Assembly: GCA_963734085.1 (NCBI GenBank)
Contig: CAVTFT010000007.1
Span: forward strand, 682,001-746,000
From: CAIWHR01 sp963734085
Lineage (GTDB): Bacteria; Pseudomonadota; Gammaproteobacteria; Burkholderiales; Casimicrobiaceae
Length of the DNA: 64,000 bases
Reading direction: 5' to 3'
Below, one piece after another: positions 17,150-26,237 of the stretch. The translations under genes and the position numbers were made by a program. Numbering within the stretch: position 1 is the stretch's first letter; each line of letters begins with the position of its first letter. The notes beneath the pieces were generated by a model. That model was not told where the DNA came from. It searched no databases and saw only the letters and a list, made by a program, of their open reading frames with translations.

Positions 17150-19118
17150 GGTCGGCGGGAGGCAGATCCGCCTGGAGACGCTCGTACATCGACGTGTAGG
17201 CGGCTTCGATGCGGCGCGTGAACAGCGGGGCATCGAACAACGGCATCGACAGCCGGTTCGTCGCGAGCTTCTGCTTCAATGCCGCAAGGTATCCAGGTCT
17301 TGTTGCGAGCTCGACGGCGCGCGCTTCGTAATCGTCCTGGCAGGTTGTCACGAGCTCGGGCAGGCCGATGGCGTTGAGCAAGCTCGCCGCCACTCGGCTC
17401 GCAAACGACTCTCCCGCGTACGTCAACACCGGGACGCCCACCCATAGCGCATCGCTCGCCGTCGTGCCGCCGTTGTACGGATGCGTATCGAGGAAGAGGT
17501 CGACGACGCGGTATCGCCCCAGGTATTCGGCTGCGGGCAGGCGAGGGGCAAAGACGACGCGCCGGGCATCGATCCGGCGCCGTTCGGCCTCCCTCCCGAG
17601 GTTCGAGGCCGACATGTCGCTGTCGGCGTAGAGAAGCAGGACGCTACCGGCCACCCGCTCCAGGATCCGCATCCAGCTGTCGAAAATGTCCGGCGTGATC
17701 TTGTAATTGTTGTTGAAGTTGCCGAACACGATCCCGGTACCGGGCACCCCCAATTCCTCGCGGCTCCACACCCGCTCCGAGATCAGCCGCTTCGAGTCGT
17801 TGGCCTGGTAGCTCGGAAGGTACGCGATCTTCTCGACGTAGTGCCGGCGGCATTCCGGCGGGATGATCGTTCGGTCGGCGATCAGATAATCGATGTAGGG
17901 CGTCCCGGTCGTCCCCAGATAGCCGAGGTAGCTCACCTGGACCGGCGCGGCCCGCATGGCGAAGATACCCATTCTGCAATCTTCGGTGAAGCCGCCGAGG
18001 TCGATCGCGATGTCGATTTCGTGCTCGCGCGAAAGCTCCGCGATCTCGCGGTCGGATTTGTTCCGGGCATCGATCAACGTGCCGAAGGCGGCGCTGACTC
18101 TCTTCCGCATCTCGTCGTGACTCTCCTGCCCGAACGCGAAGCCGAATAATTCGAAGCGGTCCTTGTCGTGGAGCTCGAATACCTCCGCCATCAGGATCGA
18201 TACCGCGTGATCGCGGAAGTCCGCCGAGTAGTAGCCCACGCGGATCCGGTCGTGCCCGGAATGTTTGCGCGGCGGGCCGAGGTCGCGGTGCTCGGGGAAT
18301 TCGTCGGCAACATAGACTTCCGCCGCTCGGCGCTGGGCCGCCGCATCGGCCGTCAGTCCCAGAACCGGAAACGGGTACGACGCCTTCTCGCCACGCCCGA
18401 TCGCCGCAAGAAGGGCGGCCACGTTCGCGTCGAACGAAGTCCAATCGCAGATCTTCATCCGGTTGTGCAGCGCGGCGCCCCTGATGAACTTGGCGTGCGA
18501 GTCGAGCGCGAGGCACCGTTCACCGCATTCCGCCGCTGGTCCGTACTGCTTCAGCCCGGCGAGGGCGGTGGCGCGATTGCGCCATGCATCCGCGGATGTC
18601 GGGTCGAGCTCGATCGCCTTGCGGCAGGCGGCTTCGGCGGCGCCGTAGTTCCTCTTGGCGTTGAGCGCGCCGCCAAGGTTGACGTACCCAGGCGCGAGGT
18701 CGGGTTTCTGCTCGAGGGCCGTCCTGAACGCGTTCTCGGCCTCGTCGAATCGTCGTTGCTTGACGCGCAGCTTGCCCATGTTGGAATGGGCAAAGGCGTA
18801 GCCGGGGGCGAGAACGAGCGCCCGGGTGAGGCAACGTTCTGCCGCCGGCAGCGCACCGAGCTCGATCAGCTCGAGCCCGATGTTGTTCTGGGCCTCCGCG
18901 GAGTTCTGCGTGCGGGCGCCGGCGCGCTCGAGTGCGGCGACGGCTTCGGCTCGGTTGCCCAGGCCGCGCAGCGCCACGCCGAGGTTATACCAGGCCTCGG
19001 GCAGGTCGGGCGCGAGTTGCAGGGCCTGCCTGCACCAGTCGACGGAAACTGCGAATTCGCCGCGAACGTTGGCGGTGTGCGCCGCATTGACGCACCGGGC
19101 GAGAAATTGGGCTTGCAT
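17133..19118 (-). CDS. TPR protein with O-GlcNAc-transferase-type (GT41) domain
   Basis: A protein of about 661 residues. The first 200 residues are tetratricopeptide repeats (for example DLPEAWYNLGVALRGLG and DLAPGYVNLGGALNAK). The rest matches the SPINDLY/OGT C-terminal domain: RIRVGYYSADFRDHAV, IDLGGFTEDCR, YLGYLGTTGTPYIDYLIAD, FGNFNNNYKI and DTHPYNGGTTASDALW. In bacteria such proteins are thought to glycosylate proteins or polysaccharides; the target is unknown. ATG 19118 is chosen; a TTG at 19196 would add 26 residues. It lies downstream of coq7 on the same strand and overlaps the cca end. Confidence 0.88.
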   Translation of the reverse strand: MQAQFLARCVNAAHTANVRGEFAVSVDWCRQALQLAPDLPEAWYNLGVALRGLGNRAEAVAALERAGARTQNSAEAQNNIGLELIELGALPAAERCLTRALVLAPGYAFAHSNMGKLRVKQRRFDEAENAFRTALEQKPDLAPGYVNLGGALNAKRNYGAAEAACRKAIELDPTSADAWRNRATALAGLKQYGPAAECGERCLALDSHAKFIRGAALHNRMKICDWTSFDANVAALLAAIGRGEKASYPFPVLGLTADAAAQRRAAEVYVADEFPEHRDLGPPRKHSGHDRIRVGYYSADFRDHAVSILMAEVFELHDKDRFELFGFAFGQESHDEMRKRVSAAFGTLIDARNKSDREIAELSREHEIDIAIDLGGFTEDCRMGIFAMRAAPVQVSYLGYLGTTGTPYIDYLIADRTIIPPECRRHYVEKIAYLPSYQANDSKRLISERVWSREELGVPGTGIVFGNFNNNYKITPDIFDSWMRILERVAGSVLLLYADSDMSASNLGREAERRRIDARRVVFAPRLPAAEYLGRYRVVDLFLDTHPYNGGTTASDALWVGVPVLTYAGESFASRVAASLLNAIGLPELVTTCQDDYEARAVELATRPGYLAALKQKLATNRLSMPLFDAPLFTRRIEAAYTSMYERLQADLPPADLTIER

Positions 19119-19230
19119 TCGCGTCGGAGCCCGGGAATTCGAGGCGGCGCTAAAGCGCCAAGCCCTCGTCGCGATTTCGTGGCGAGTGGAATCCAACTAC
19201 CGGAGCAGGATCGTCAGGACTCCGGCACCG

Positions 19231-19851
19231 TCAGATGCGATAGGCCACGGCGCGCATCAAGTCGGCGGCGAGGCGCATCAGGCCTTTCACCGGAAACGGC
19301 AGGTCGACGGCGCCGGCAGATTGTGCCATCGCGCCGTGTCGCGCCTCGTCGTCGCGCATCTGCTCGACGATCGCGCGGCTTCGCGCATCCGCAGCGGGCA
19401 GCCGCTCCATGTGGCCGGTCAGATGCTCCTCGACCTGGCGCTCGGTCTCGACGACGAAGCCCAGGTTCACGCGGTCGCTTGCGAGGCCGGCGGCGAGCCC
19501 GATCGCGAACGAGCCCGCATACCACAGCGGGTTCAAAAGCGAGGTGCGGTCGGAGAGTTCGGCGAGGCGCTGTTGGGTCCACGCCAGATGCTCCTCCTCC
19601 TCGCGTGCCGCCCGCGCCAGTTCTTCGCGGATGGCCGGATCCCGCACGACGAGCGCCTGCGCGGCGTACAGCGCCTGCGCGCAGATTTCGCCAGTATGGT
19701 TGACGCGCATGAGGCCCGCGGCGTGGCGCCGCTCTTCGGGCGCGAACGGCGTATCGGCGATGTTCGCCCCGGGGACCGGACGCGACGTCGTGGCGAGGCC
19801 GGAAAGCGTGCGCAGCGCACGGTCGAAGCCGACAACAAGATCATCCTGCAT
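19231..19851 (-). CDS. coq7: 2-polyprenyl-3-methyl-6-methoxy-1,4-benzoquinone monooxygenase
   Basis: A 206-residue di-iron hydroxylase of ubiquinone synthesis (last hydroxylation). The ligand pattern is clear: NHTGEICAQALY, REEEEHLAW, ERQVEEHLTGH and DDEARHG give the Glu and ExxH ligands in the right spacing. The mid-protein SFAIGLAAGLASD is the membrane-facing helix. It belongs to the COQ7 type found in beta- and gammaproteobacteria. It is preceded by the porin terminator, so it has its own promoter or is expressed by read-through. Confidence 0.92.
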   Translation of the reverse strand: MQDDLVVGFDRALRTLSGLATTSRPVPGANIADTPFAPEERRHAAGLMRVNHTGEICAQALYAAQALVVRDPAIREELARAAREEEEHLAWTQQRLAELSDRTSLLNPLWYAGSFAIGLAAGLASDRVNLGFVVETERQVEEHLTGHMERLPAADARSRAIVEQMRDDEARHGAMAQSAGAVDLPFPVKGLMRLAADLMRAVAYRI

Positions 19852-19913
19852 CTGCGAATCCTAGCAGAATCGATCGCCGCCGTGCCGGTCGACTTCGGCA
19901 GGCGCCAAGGACC

Positions 19914-19940
19914 AAAAAAACGGGCGCCCGAAGGCGCCCG
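19914..19940 (-). terminator. Rho-independent terminator of the porin gene
   Basis: On the minus strand an 8-bp perfect GC stem (CGGGCGCC / GGCGCCCG, 19921-19940) with a 4-base loop is followed by seven T residues (A run at 19914-19920 on the plus strand). It lies about 55 bases after the porin stop and in the correct orientation for it. Confidence 0.9.
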
Positions 19941-19993
19941 CGTGATCACTTCAAACAGCGATGAAGCAAAGGTTCTTCAGATCTTGTTGTCTC

Positions 19994-21232
19994 TTACCAG
20001 AAGTGCACCATGCCCACCGCGAAGCCTTGCGGACGCGCGGAGTCGCCGCACAGCGCGCCGTCGCCCGTGCACACGCCGGTGATCTGGTTGACGTGGAAGT
20101 TGTAGGCAGCGTTCTTGTCGTTGGCGATCATCACATAGCCGGTGTACAGCAGCGTGCGCTTCGACAGCGGATACGTGTAGCTCACTTCATACATGTTGAC
20201 CCCCGTATCCGAGCCCATCGTCACGGCGCCGACACGCGGACAGCTCGTCACGCCGGCTGCCGTCAGGCATGGGGCGTCGCCACGGCCGTTGTTGCCGCCG
20301 AAGTAGGCGGCGTACAGCTGGCCGGGACCGAAGTTGCCGATCATGCTGATGCCCCACATGTCGCGCTTGAGCGTGCCGTTGACGAAGGCGCCACCGACGG
20401 GAACCACAAGGGCGTTCTTGTATTGGAGGTGCTCGTAGACCAACCCGAGCTTGACCGGGCCGAACGTATAAGCGCCCGCCACGGTGACGCCGTAGTCATT
20501 CGTCGATTCGCCCTGGAAGGTGGGCGCGCGCGTCTTGATGTGCGCTTCATACGCGACCCCGGCCTGGAACGGACCGTTGTTGTACAGCGCGTTCGCCGAG
20601 TAGATCGCTGCGTGCCGGCGTTGCTGCGTGAGGTCGCCGCCTTCGTCGTTGCCGCTCGCGTCGCGGCCGGCAACCTGGAACGACGCCGTGAAGCCGCTGA
20701 TGTTCGGCGTGTCGTAGCGGAGCGAATTGCCGGCGCGGTCGTCGAACGCACCTGCCGCCTGCGTGTTGCCGACCCACCCGGTGTTCGACCAGACGGCCGA
20801 CGACCCGAAGATGCCGGTGATCAACGTCGGAACGCTACCGAAGATCGGGCCGATGTCGTCATAGGGGGTGAGGTAGTAGCCGATCTTCATCGTGCCCCAG
20901 CCGCCCTGCAGGCCGACGAAGCTGTCGCCGCCGTTGGTTACCGTGCTCTGGCTCGAGGCGTCGAAGCGTTCTTCGATCTGGAAGATGGCATTGGTGCCGC
21001 CGCCGAGCGACTCGGTGCCGCGGACGCCCAGGCGTGAGCTGTTCGAGGCGACGCGATAGAAGTTCCCCTTGACGGTAGTGGACGGCGTCGACGTGTCCTG
21101 CTTGGCGTTGATGATGACTTCGGTATCGATGTTAATGCGACCGTACAGCGTCACATTCGCGGTTTGCGCCTGTGCGGCCAGCGGCAGCGCAAACGCGCCG
21201 GCGACAGCTAGGGCGACGAGCTTTTTGTTCAT
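19994..21232 (-). CDS. outer-membrane general porin (betaproteobacterial family)
   Basis: A 412-residue porin. Residues 1-22 form a signal peptide ending ALPLAAQA; the mature protein begins QTANVTLYGRINID, the classic start of Burkholderiales/Neisseria-type trimeric porins. SSRLGVRGTESLGGGTNAIFQ and WGTMKIGYYLTPYDD are further family signatures. The last residue is aromatic (W), as required for BAM-assisted assembly. The start has AGAGGAG about 6 bases upstream. It diffuses small hydrophilic solutes; specificity is not readable. A candidate promoter is at 21328-21357 and a strong terminator follows, so it is a single-gene transcript. Confidence 0.95.
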   Translation of the reverse strand: MNKKLVALAVAGAFALPLAAQAQTANVTLYGRINIDTEVIINAKQDTSTPSTTVKGNFYRVASNSSRLGVRGTESLGGGTNAIFQIEERFDASSQSTVTNGGDSFVGLQGGWGTMKIGYYLTPYDDIGPIFGSVPTLITGIFGSSAVWSNTGWVGNTQAAGAFDDRAGNSLRYDTPNISGFTASFQVAGRDASGNDEGGDLTQQRRHAAIYSANALYNNGPFQAGVAYEAHIKTRAPTFQGESTNDYGVTVAGAYTFGPVKLGLVYEHLQYKNALVVPVGGAFVNGTLKRDMWGISMIGNFGPGQLYAAYFGGNNGRGDAPCLTAAGVTSCPRVGAVTMGSDTGVNMYEVSYTYPLSKRTLLYTGYVMIANDKNAAYNFHVNQITGVCTGDGALCGDSARPQGFAVGMVHFW

Positions 21233-21633
21233 GAAGTCTCTCCTCTAACGGAAAAAATTGGCAAGGAAACGACGTCCTCGTGCCTTTGCCATCGGAACCT
21301 TCTCAGGATTTTCGAGAAGCCAACCTCATTGTGCCAAAGCGGTCGCGACCGTGGCAAGGTAAAGTCCGGATGACCGGTAGAGCGAGACGAGCCTGTTGCT
21401 AAAACGCGACATGATTGGGAACTCATGCCCGAAAAAGAGGCTGGCGAGGCCTCGGAGTTTCGCCTGAAAAGGTAGCGCTAACGTCATGATCGGCTGTGGA
21501 AAACTTCAATTTCCCCGACATCGGGCGCTGCATTGACCCTTGACGCCGGTTTTCGACCTTTTTTCGCGCCGGAAGGGTACCGGCTCCGGGGGATTTCTTC
21601 GCTACGGCGGCTGCCGGGCGGCCTTCGCGTAGG
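21233..21633. other. intergenic region between divergent porin and wbpL-like genes
   Basis: About 400 bases without a convincing gene. The porin side holds its ribosome site and a candidate promoter; the other side holds no clear sigma-70 site for the glycosyltransferase. A short minus frame of 65 codons (21229-21426) looks like chance. A T-rich stretch near 21555-21565 has no stem before it. Confidence 0.6.
21328..21357 (-). promoter_or_regulatory. candidate sigma-70 promoter of the porin gene with palindromic spacer
   Basis: On the minus strand TTGCCA (21352-21357) and CACAAT (21328-21333) are 18 bases apart. The spacer contains a perfect 10-base palindrome, GGTCGCGACC (21341-21350), that could bind a dimeric regulator. 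The implied leader is about 90 bases. Inference from sequence only. Confidence 0.4.
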
Positions 21634-22656
21634 ATGATGCCCGAAATGCCGGCGTCGCCCCTATCCAACTGGATCGCCGCGGGCTTCGCGGCGACATTTT
21701 CGGCTGCGACGGTGCTGCTGATCCTCCGTTTTCCGGGGCAGCTGCCGCAGGCCCATCCGAACGCGCGATCGCTGCATGACCGGCCCGTGCCACGGGTGGG
21801 GGGCGTGGCGCTGTGGGCCGGATTCTTCCCGATCGTGATCGCGACGCCCTCCGCGGTCCCCGGCGGCGGGGCGTGGCTCGCCGCGTGGGCGGCGATCACG
21901 ATCGTTTCACTCGTCGACGATTGGCGCGGCGTTCGCGCGTGGCCCCGGCTCGCCGTGCACGCCATTGCCGCCGCGACCGCCGTCGTGGCGGTGCTTGTGG
22001 CCGAAAGCGCGCCCGCGACCGCCGCGACGTGGCTCGTCGCGGCCGGGGCGGCGGGTCTCATCGTCTGGTCGGCGAATCTCTACAACTTCATGGACGGCAG
22101 CGACGGTCTCGCCGCGGCGATGGCAGTCTTCGGCTTCGGCGCGTACGGTTTCGCGGCGATCCACGCCGAGGTTCCCGCTGCTGCGCTGTTCGCGCTCGCT
22201 GCGGCGGCGTTGCCGCTCCTTGCGGTGAACGCGCCGCCCGCGCGCGTGTTCATGGGCGATGTCGGGGCGGTGCCGCTGGGCTTTCTCGCCGGATTCTTCG
22301 GCGTGTCCGGGTGCGCCGCCGGCACGTGGCCGGCATGGTTTCCGCTGCTCGTGTTCCTGCCTTTCGTCGCCGATGCGACGTTGACGTTGCTGCGACGCCT
22401 TGCGCGCGGCGCGCCGGTGCTCGAGGCGCATCGGGGCCACTACTATCAGCGGTTGAACCGGTTGGGGGCGGGCCATCGGGGAACGCTCGTCGTCTACGGG
22501 GCGCTGATGGCGGGAACGACCGGCGCCGCCCTCGCCACGCTTGCGTTTGCGCCGTCGTCCGGCTGGGGAGTGCTCGGCGCGTCGATCGTCGTTGTAGGGG
22601 CTTTTTTCGCCGGCATTGATTATCATTGGAACCGACGCCGCGATTCCGCCCGATGA
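21634..22656 (+). CDS. polyprenyl-phosphate sugar-1-phosphate transferase (WecA/WbpL family)
   Basis: A 340-residue multi-pass membrane enzyme of the MraY/WecA family that starts O-antigen or exopolysaccharide chains by moving a HexNAc-1-phosphate to undecaprenyl phosphate. Signatures are HDRPVPRVGG, VSLVDDWRG, the catalytic NLYNFMDGSDGLA, FMGDVGAVPLG and the His-rich HRGHYYQRLNRLG that binds the nucleotide sugar. Length and motif order fit WbpL. It overlaps the WbpM-like gene by 4 bases, which is a typical pair in O-antigen clusters. ATGs at 21634 and 21637 are both possible starts. Confidence 0.88.
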   Translation: MMPEMPASPLSNWIAAGFAATFSAATVLLILRFPGQLPQAHPNARSLHDRPVPRVGGVALWAGFFPIVIATPSAVPGGGAWLAAWAAITIVSLVDDWRGVRAWPRLAVHAIAAATAVVAVLVAESAPATAATWLVAAGAAGLIVWSANLYNFMDGSDGLAAAMAVFGFGAYGFAAIHAEVPAAALFALAAAALPLLAVNAPPARVFMGDVGAVPLGFLAGFFGVSGCAAGTWPAWFPLLVFLPFVADATLTLLRRLARGAPVLEAHRGHYYQRLNRLGAGHRGTLVVYGALMAGTTGAALATLAFAPSSGWGVLGASIVVVGAFFAGIDYHWNRRRDSAR

Positions 22657-24569
22657 CGCAACCCAGCAACTGGCGCGCCTGGCTCGCCTTCTTCCACGAC
22701 GTCTGCGCCGCGGCGCTCGCCTGGGTGGCGATCTACTGGCTGCGTTTCAATCTCGACCTCAGGGCGCCGGATTTCGTCGATGTCGCGTGGACGCTCGCGT
22801 GGATCGTGCCGCTGCAAGGCGCGATCTTTCTCGCGTTCGGGCTCTATCGCGGTCTCTGGCGCTTCGCGAGTCTCGTCGATCTGCAGCGGATCGTGCTCGC
22901 CGCGGGCCTCGGCGCGCTGCTGATTCCGCTCGTGCTCGTGATGCTGCGGCTGCACGCGGTGGTGCCGCGGAGCGTGCTGATCGTCTACCCCGTCGTGCTG
23001 ATCTTCCTGATGGCGGGCGATCGATTCGCCTATCGGATCTGGAAGGAGCACCGCCTCTACAGCCCCTTCGTCGCGTTGGGCGAGCCGGTGCTCGTGATCG
23101 GCGCGGGCGAGGCGGGCGAGCGTCTCACCAAGGAGCTTGCGCACAGCCGGCACTGGCGCGTGGTGGGCCTGCTCGACGACAACCCGACGAAGCATGGCCG
23201 CCAGCTCGGCAACGTCACCGTCTACGGGCCGATCTCGAGCCTGCCGGAGTGGGCGAAGAAATATGGCGTGCGCAAGATCATCATCGCGCTGCCGTCGGCG
23301 GCGCACGGCGTGCGACGGCGCGTGGTCGAGATCTGCGCGGCAGTCGGGCTCGAAGCGCTGACGGTGCCGTCGTACGAGGAGCTGATCAGCGGCCGCTCGC
23401 CGCTCACGACGATCCGCACGATCGAGTTGGACGACCTGCTCGGACGCGATCCCGTCGAGCTCGACAGCGAAGGACTCGCCGAATGGCTGGGCAATCGCGT
23501 GGTGCTCGTCACCGGCGCCGGCGGCTCGATCGGCGCCGAGCTCTGCCATCAGATCGCCCGCTTCCGGCCGGCGCGGCTCGTGCTGTTCGACATTTCCGAG
23601 GCGGCGCTCTACGAAATCCAGATGGCGCTGCACGATGCGTTTCCGCAGCTTCCGCTCGTCGCCGTCGTCGGCGACGTCAAGCACGCGGCGCTCGTCGATG
23701 CGGTACTCGACCGCGAGCGGCCGAGCGTGATCTTCCACGCGGGTGCGTACAAGCACGTCCCGCTGATGGAGGAGACCAACGCGTGGCTCGCGGTGCGCAA
23801 CAACGCCTACGGGACTTGGGTCCTCGCGCGCGCGGCGATCGCCGCCAACGTCGAGAAGTTCGTGCTCGTGTCGACCGACAAGGCAGTCAATCCGACCAAC
23901 GTGATGGGCGCGACCAAGCGTCTTGCCGAGATCGTCTGCCAGAGCCTGCAGGGGAGCGGCACGCAATTCGTGCTGGTGCGGTTCGGCAACGTCTTCGGCA
24001 GCGCCGGCAGCGTGATTCCGCGCTTTTCCGAACAGATCGCCCGCGGTGGTCCGGTGACCGTCACGCATCCGGACATCACCCGCTTTTTCATGTCGCTCTC
24101 CGAGGCGACCCAGTTGCTGCTGCAGGCGGGCCTCCAGGGCAGGGGCGGCGAGATCCTCGTGCTCGACATGGGCGAGCCGATGCGCATCGTCGATCTCGCG
24201 CACGACATGATCCGCCTTTCCGGCGCCCACCCCGATCGGATCCCGATCGTGTTCACCGGCCTTCGCCCCGGCGAGAAGCTCTACGAGGAGCCGCTCGCCT
24301 CGGAGGAAGCCACGCTGCCGACGCCGCACCCGAAGCTCAGGATCGCGCAGGCGCGGGCGGCGAACCGCGATGCGATCGGCCCGATGGTCGCGTGGTGCGA
24401 GCGCGATCGCGCCGCCGACGACGCCGAGGTTCGCGCGCGGTTGAAGACGTGGATTCCCGAGTACATGCCGCCGGCCGGAGTGCCGGTGCAGCCGATTCCC
24501 ACGGAAGCTGCGCACGGAAAGACCCCGGCGCCCGAGCCGCTGCCGTTGCGCGCGCCGCGACGGCGTTAG
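22653..24569 (+). CDS. membrane nucleoside-diphosphate-sugar 4,6-dehydratase (WbpM/FlaA1 type)
   Basis: A 638-residue enzyme. About four membrane helices occupy residues 10-115, followed by a CoA-binding-like Rossmann domain (VLVIGAGEAGERL) and the catalytic SDR domain with VTGAGGSIGAELC (about residue 286) and STDKAVNPTNVMGATKR, where Met replaces the SDR Tyr as in WbpM. WbpM-type proteins make UDP-4-keto-6-deoxy sugars for O-antigen. The ATG overlaps the transferase stop by 4 bases; an in-frame TTG lies 27 bases upstream. The C-terminus ends in a Pro/Ala-rich tail. Confidence 0.9.
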   Translation: MTQPSNWRAWLAFFHDVCAAALAWVAIYWLRFNLDLRAPDFVDVAWTLAWIVPLQGAIFLAFGLYRGLWRFASLVDLQRIVLAAGLGALLIPLVLVMLRLHAVVPRSVLIVYPVVLIFLMAGDRFAYRIWKEHRLYSPFVALGEPVLVIGAGEAGERLTKELAHSRHWRVVGLLDDNPTKHGRQLGNVTVYGPISSLPEWAKKYGVRKIIIALPSAAHGVRRRVVEICAAVGLEALTVPSYEELISGRSPLTTIRTIELDDLLGRDPVELDSEGLAEWLGNRVVLVTGAGGSIGAELCHQIARFRPARLVLFDISEAALYEIQMALHDAFPQLPLVAVVGDVKHAALVDAVLDRERPSVIFHAGAYKHVPLMEETNAWLAVRNNAYGTWVLARAAIAANVEKFVLVSTDKAVNPTNVMGATKRLAEIVCQSLQGSGTQFVLVRFGNVFGSAGSVIPRFSEQIARGGPVTVTHPDITRFFMSLSEATQLLLQAGLQGRGGEILVLDMGEPMRIVDLAHDMIRLSGAHPDRIPIVFTGLRPGEKLYEEPLASEEATLPTPHPKLRIAQARAANRDAIGPMVAWCERDRAADDAEVRARLKTWIPEYMPPAGVPVQPIPTEAAHGKTPAPEPLPLRAPRRR

Positions 24570-24589
24570 CTTTTAGCACGCGCCCTGCG

Positions 24590-25525
24590 TCACCGCAGTG
24601 CGGCGCGCACCGCGGCTTCGACCTCGCTTACTGGAATGTTGGCCGCGAGCTCATCGCGGCCGATGATCGGTACATGGTGCAGCAACGGATTCGGCGACGC
24701 CGATCCTTGCTGCAGGATTCCCTGGCGCGGGTCCGACCACAGCGAAATCACGTCGAGCGGGAAGCGCGCCGCAAGATAGTACGCGGTAGCGAGCACGCCG
24801 CTGTCCGGAGCGATCACGACGCGGCACCGGTTGCGGATCACGGACGCGAGCTCGAGGTATCCGGTCCGGCCGCGCAGGTCGACGACGTTCCGCCGTGCAA
24901 AGTCGGGTTCGCGCAGCTGGCCGAACAGCACCCAGCTGACGTCCGGCCGGTCATCGAACCGGTCGAAGAGGTCGCGCCATGCGGCCGCTGGCCAATCCTT
25001 CCGATAGTTGTAGTACCGGGCGGTCTCCGAATCGACGTGCGCGCCGATCAGCGTCGTTCCCGGCATTGCCGGAAGCAGACGGTCGGCGTACGTGTCCCAT
25101 GCGGGATCCCAGCGCAGCGACGGCGGAAACTCGCCGCGCCGACCGGAGAGCCAGCGTGCGGGATCGGGGTACGCGAAGACGACGGCGAAGTCGTCCGGAT
25201 CCAATCCTGCCGCAGAACGAATGTCGCCGTCGCGGATCGGGGCATCGCGCGCAAGGCCGGCGATCACGCGAATGTCGTTTGCGTCCGTCATGCGGAACGG
25301 CTCCTGGAGCTCCGGCCGCGTCACGACGGCGATGCGCGCGTCCGGGACTTCGCGTCGGATCCGCGCGAAGACCGGCACGAGACCGAGCGCGATGTCGCCC
25401 AGTCCGCGATTCCAGCAGAAGAGGATGCTGCGTCGCGGGTCGCGTGCGAGGCGGCGCACGGCGCGATCGAGCGTGGTTCCGAACAGCCGATCGGAAATCC
25501 GGCGCAGCAGTTGCTTCGGGCTCAT
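24590..25525 (-). CDS. glycosyltransferase family 9-like protein
   Basis: A protein of about 311 residues. ILFCWNRGLGDIALGLVPVFARI matches the N-terminal acceptor loop of family 9 (heptosyltransferase-like) enzymes, and CRVVIAPDSGVLATAYYLA matches their nucleotide-sugar binding DSG motif. It probably adds a sugar to a surface glycan. The start is uncertain: ATG 25525 fits the conserved region but has no ribosome site, and the frame is open for another 80 codons that overlap the next gene. It converges with the WbpM-like gene across 20 bases. Confidence 0.75.
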   Translation of the reverse strand: MSPKQLLRRISDRLFGTTLDRAVRRLARDPRRSILFCWNRGLGDIALGLVPVFARIRREVPDARIAVVTRPELQEPFRMTDANDIRVIAGLARDAPIRDGDIRSAAGLDPDDFAVVFAYPDPARWLSGRRGEFPPSLRWDPAWDTYADRLLPAMPGTTLIGAHVDSETARYYNYRKDWPAAAWRDLFDRFDDRPDVSWVLFGQLREPDFARRNVVDLRGRTGYLELASVIRNRCRVVIAPDSGVLATAYYLAARFPLDVISLWSDPRQGILQQGSASPNPLLHHVPIIGRDELAANIPVSEVEAAVRAALR

Positions 25526-25562
25526 CCGAAGGGAGGAGGGCGCGGTCGCGCGAACGTCCGCT

Positions 25563-26183
25563 TTAGTTCTGCCGCGTCGCGCCGCCGCGAAGCTGCGGAT
25601 AGAGCGCGGGGTCATTGTACATTTTGAACTGCCGGTAGACGCGAAAGAAGGCACGGCCGCTTGCCGCCTCCGCCAGCAGCGTGTCGAGGCAGCGGGCAAG
25701 ATCGTCGGCCTGTCGGGCAAGGCGCGCGAGCTTGTCCGCACACGCCGCGCGGTGAGTTGACGACGCATCGGTGCGGATCGATTGCGCGTGCATGTGGTAG
25801 AGCTTGAGCGAAAGGATCGACAGACGGTCGATCATCGAGCCCGCCGTTTCCGAGTTGTGCCAGGCATCGTCGGCGACGGTTATCCCGTCGAGCCGCGCGA
25901 GCAGCGTTTCGTCGATCATCTCGATCGCGTCGTTGCGCTGCTGGTTACAGCGATCGATCGTGCGCTTGTTGGCGACGATCTCGGCAGCGGGGGCCTCGGT
26001 CCGTCGCGCGAGATCTTCCTCGTCCCACAACAGGATGTTGCAGCGATGATTTACTGCGATCCACCGCCAGGCGCCGACGCTTTCCATGTCCTCGCCAGAG
26101 GCCGCCCAGCGACGTTGCGCAACGCGTGCAGCGTGGAATTCACGGATTGCGTTGCTGCCGAGATCGGCGAAGAGCGCCGTCAT
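25563..26183 (-). CDS. DUF4254 family protein
   Basis: A 206-residue, mostly helical soluble protein. The segment NHRCNILLWDEEDLARR and NSETAGSMIDRLSILSLKLYHM match DUF4254. Members are found beside glycosyltransferases of family 9, as here; the biochemical role is not known to me. It lies between two glycosyltransferase genes on the minus strand, with 37 and 54 bases on either side, so all three are probably one operon. Confidence 0.82.
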   Translation of the reverse strand: MTALFADLGSNAIREFHAARVAQRRWAASGEDMESVGAWRWIAVNHRCNILLWDEEDLARRTEAPAAEIVANKRTIDRCNQQRNDAIEMIDETLLARLDGITVADDAWHNSETAGSMIDRLSILSLKLYHMHAQSIRTDASSTHRAACADKLARLARQADDLARCLDTLLAEAASGRAFFRVYRQFKMYNDPALYPQLRGGATRQN

Positions 26184-26237
26184 CGCAACGCGAACCGTTG
26201 CGCGGCCGGAAGCGGCGACCCGATCACGTCGATCTCG

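Noticed and set aside
21229..21426. A 65-codon minus frame upstream of the porin
   Set aside because: No ribosome site or similarity; it overlaps the candidate porin promoter.
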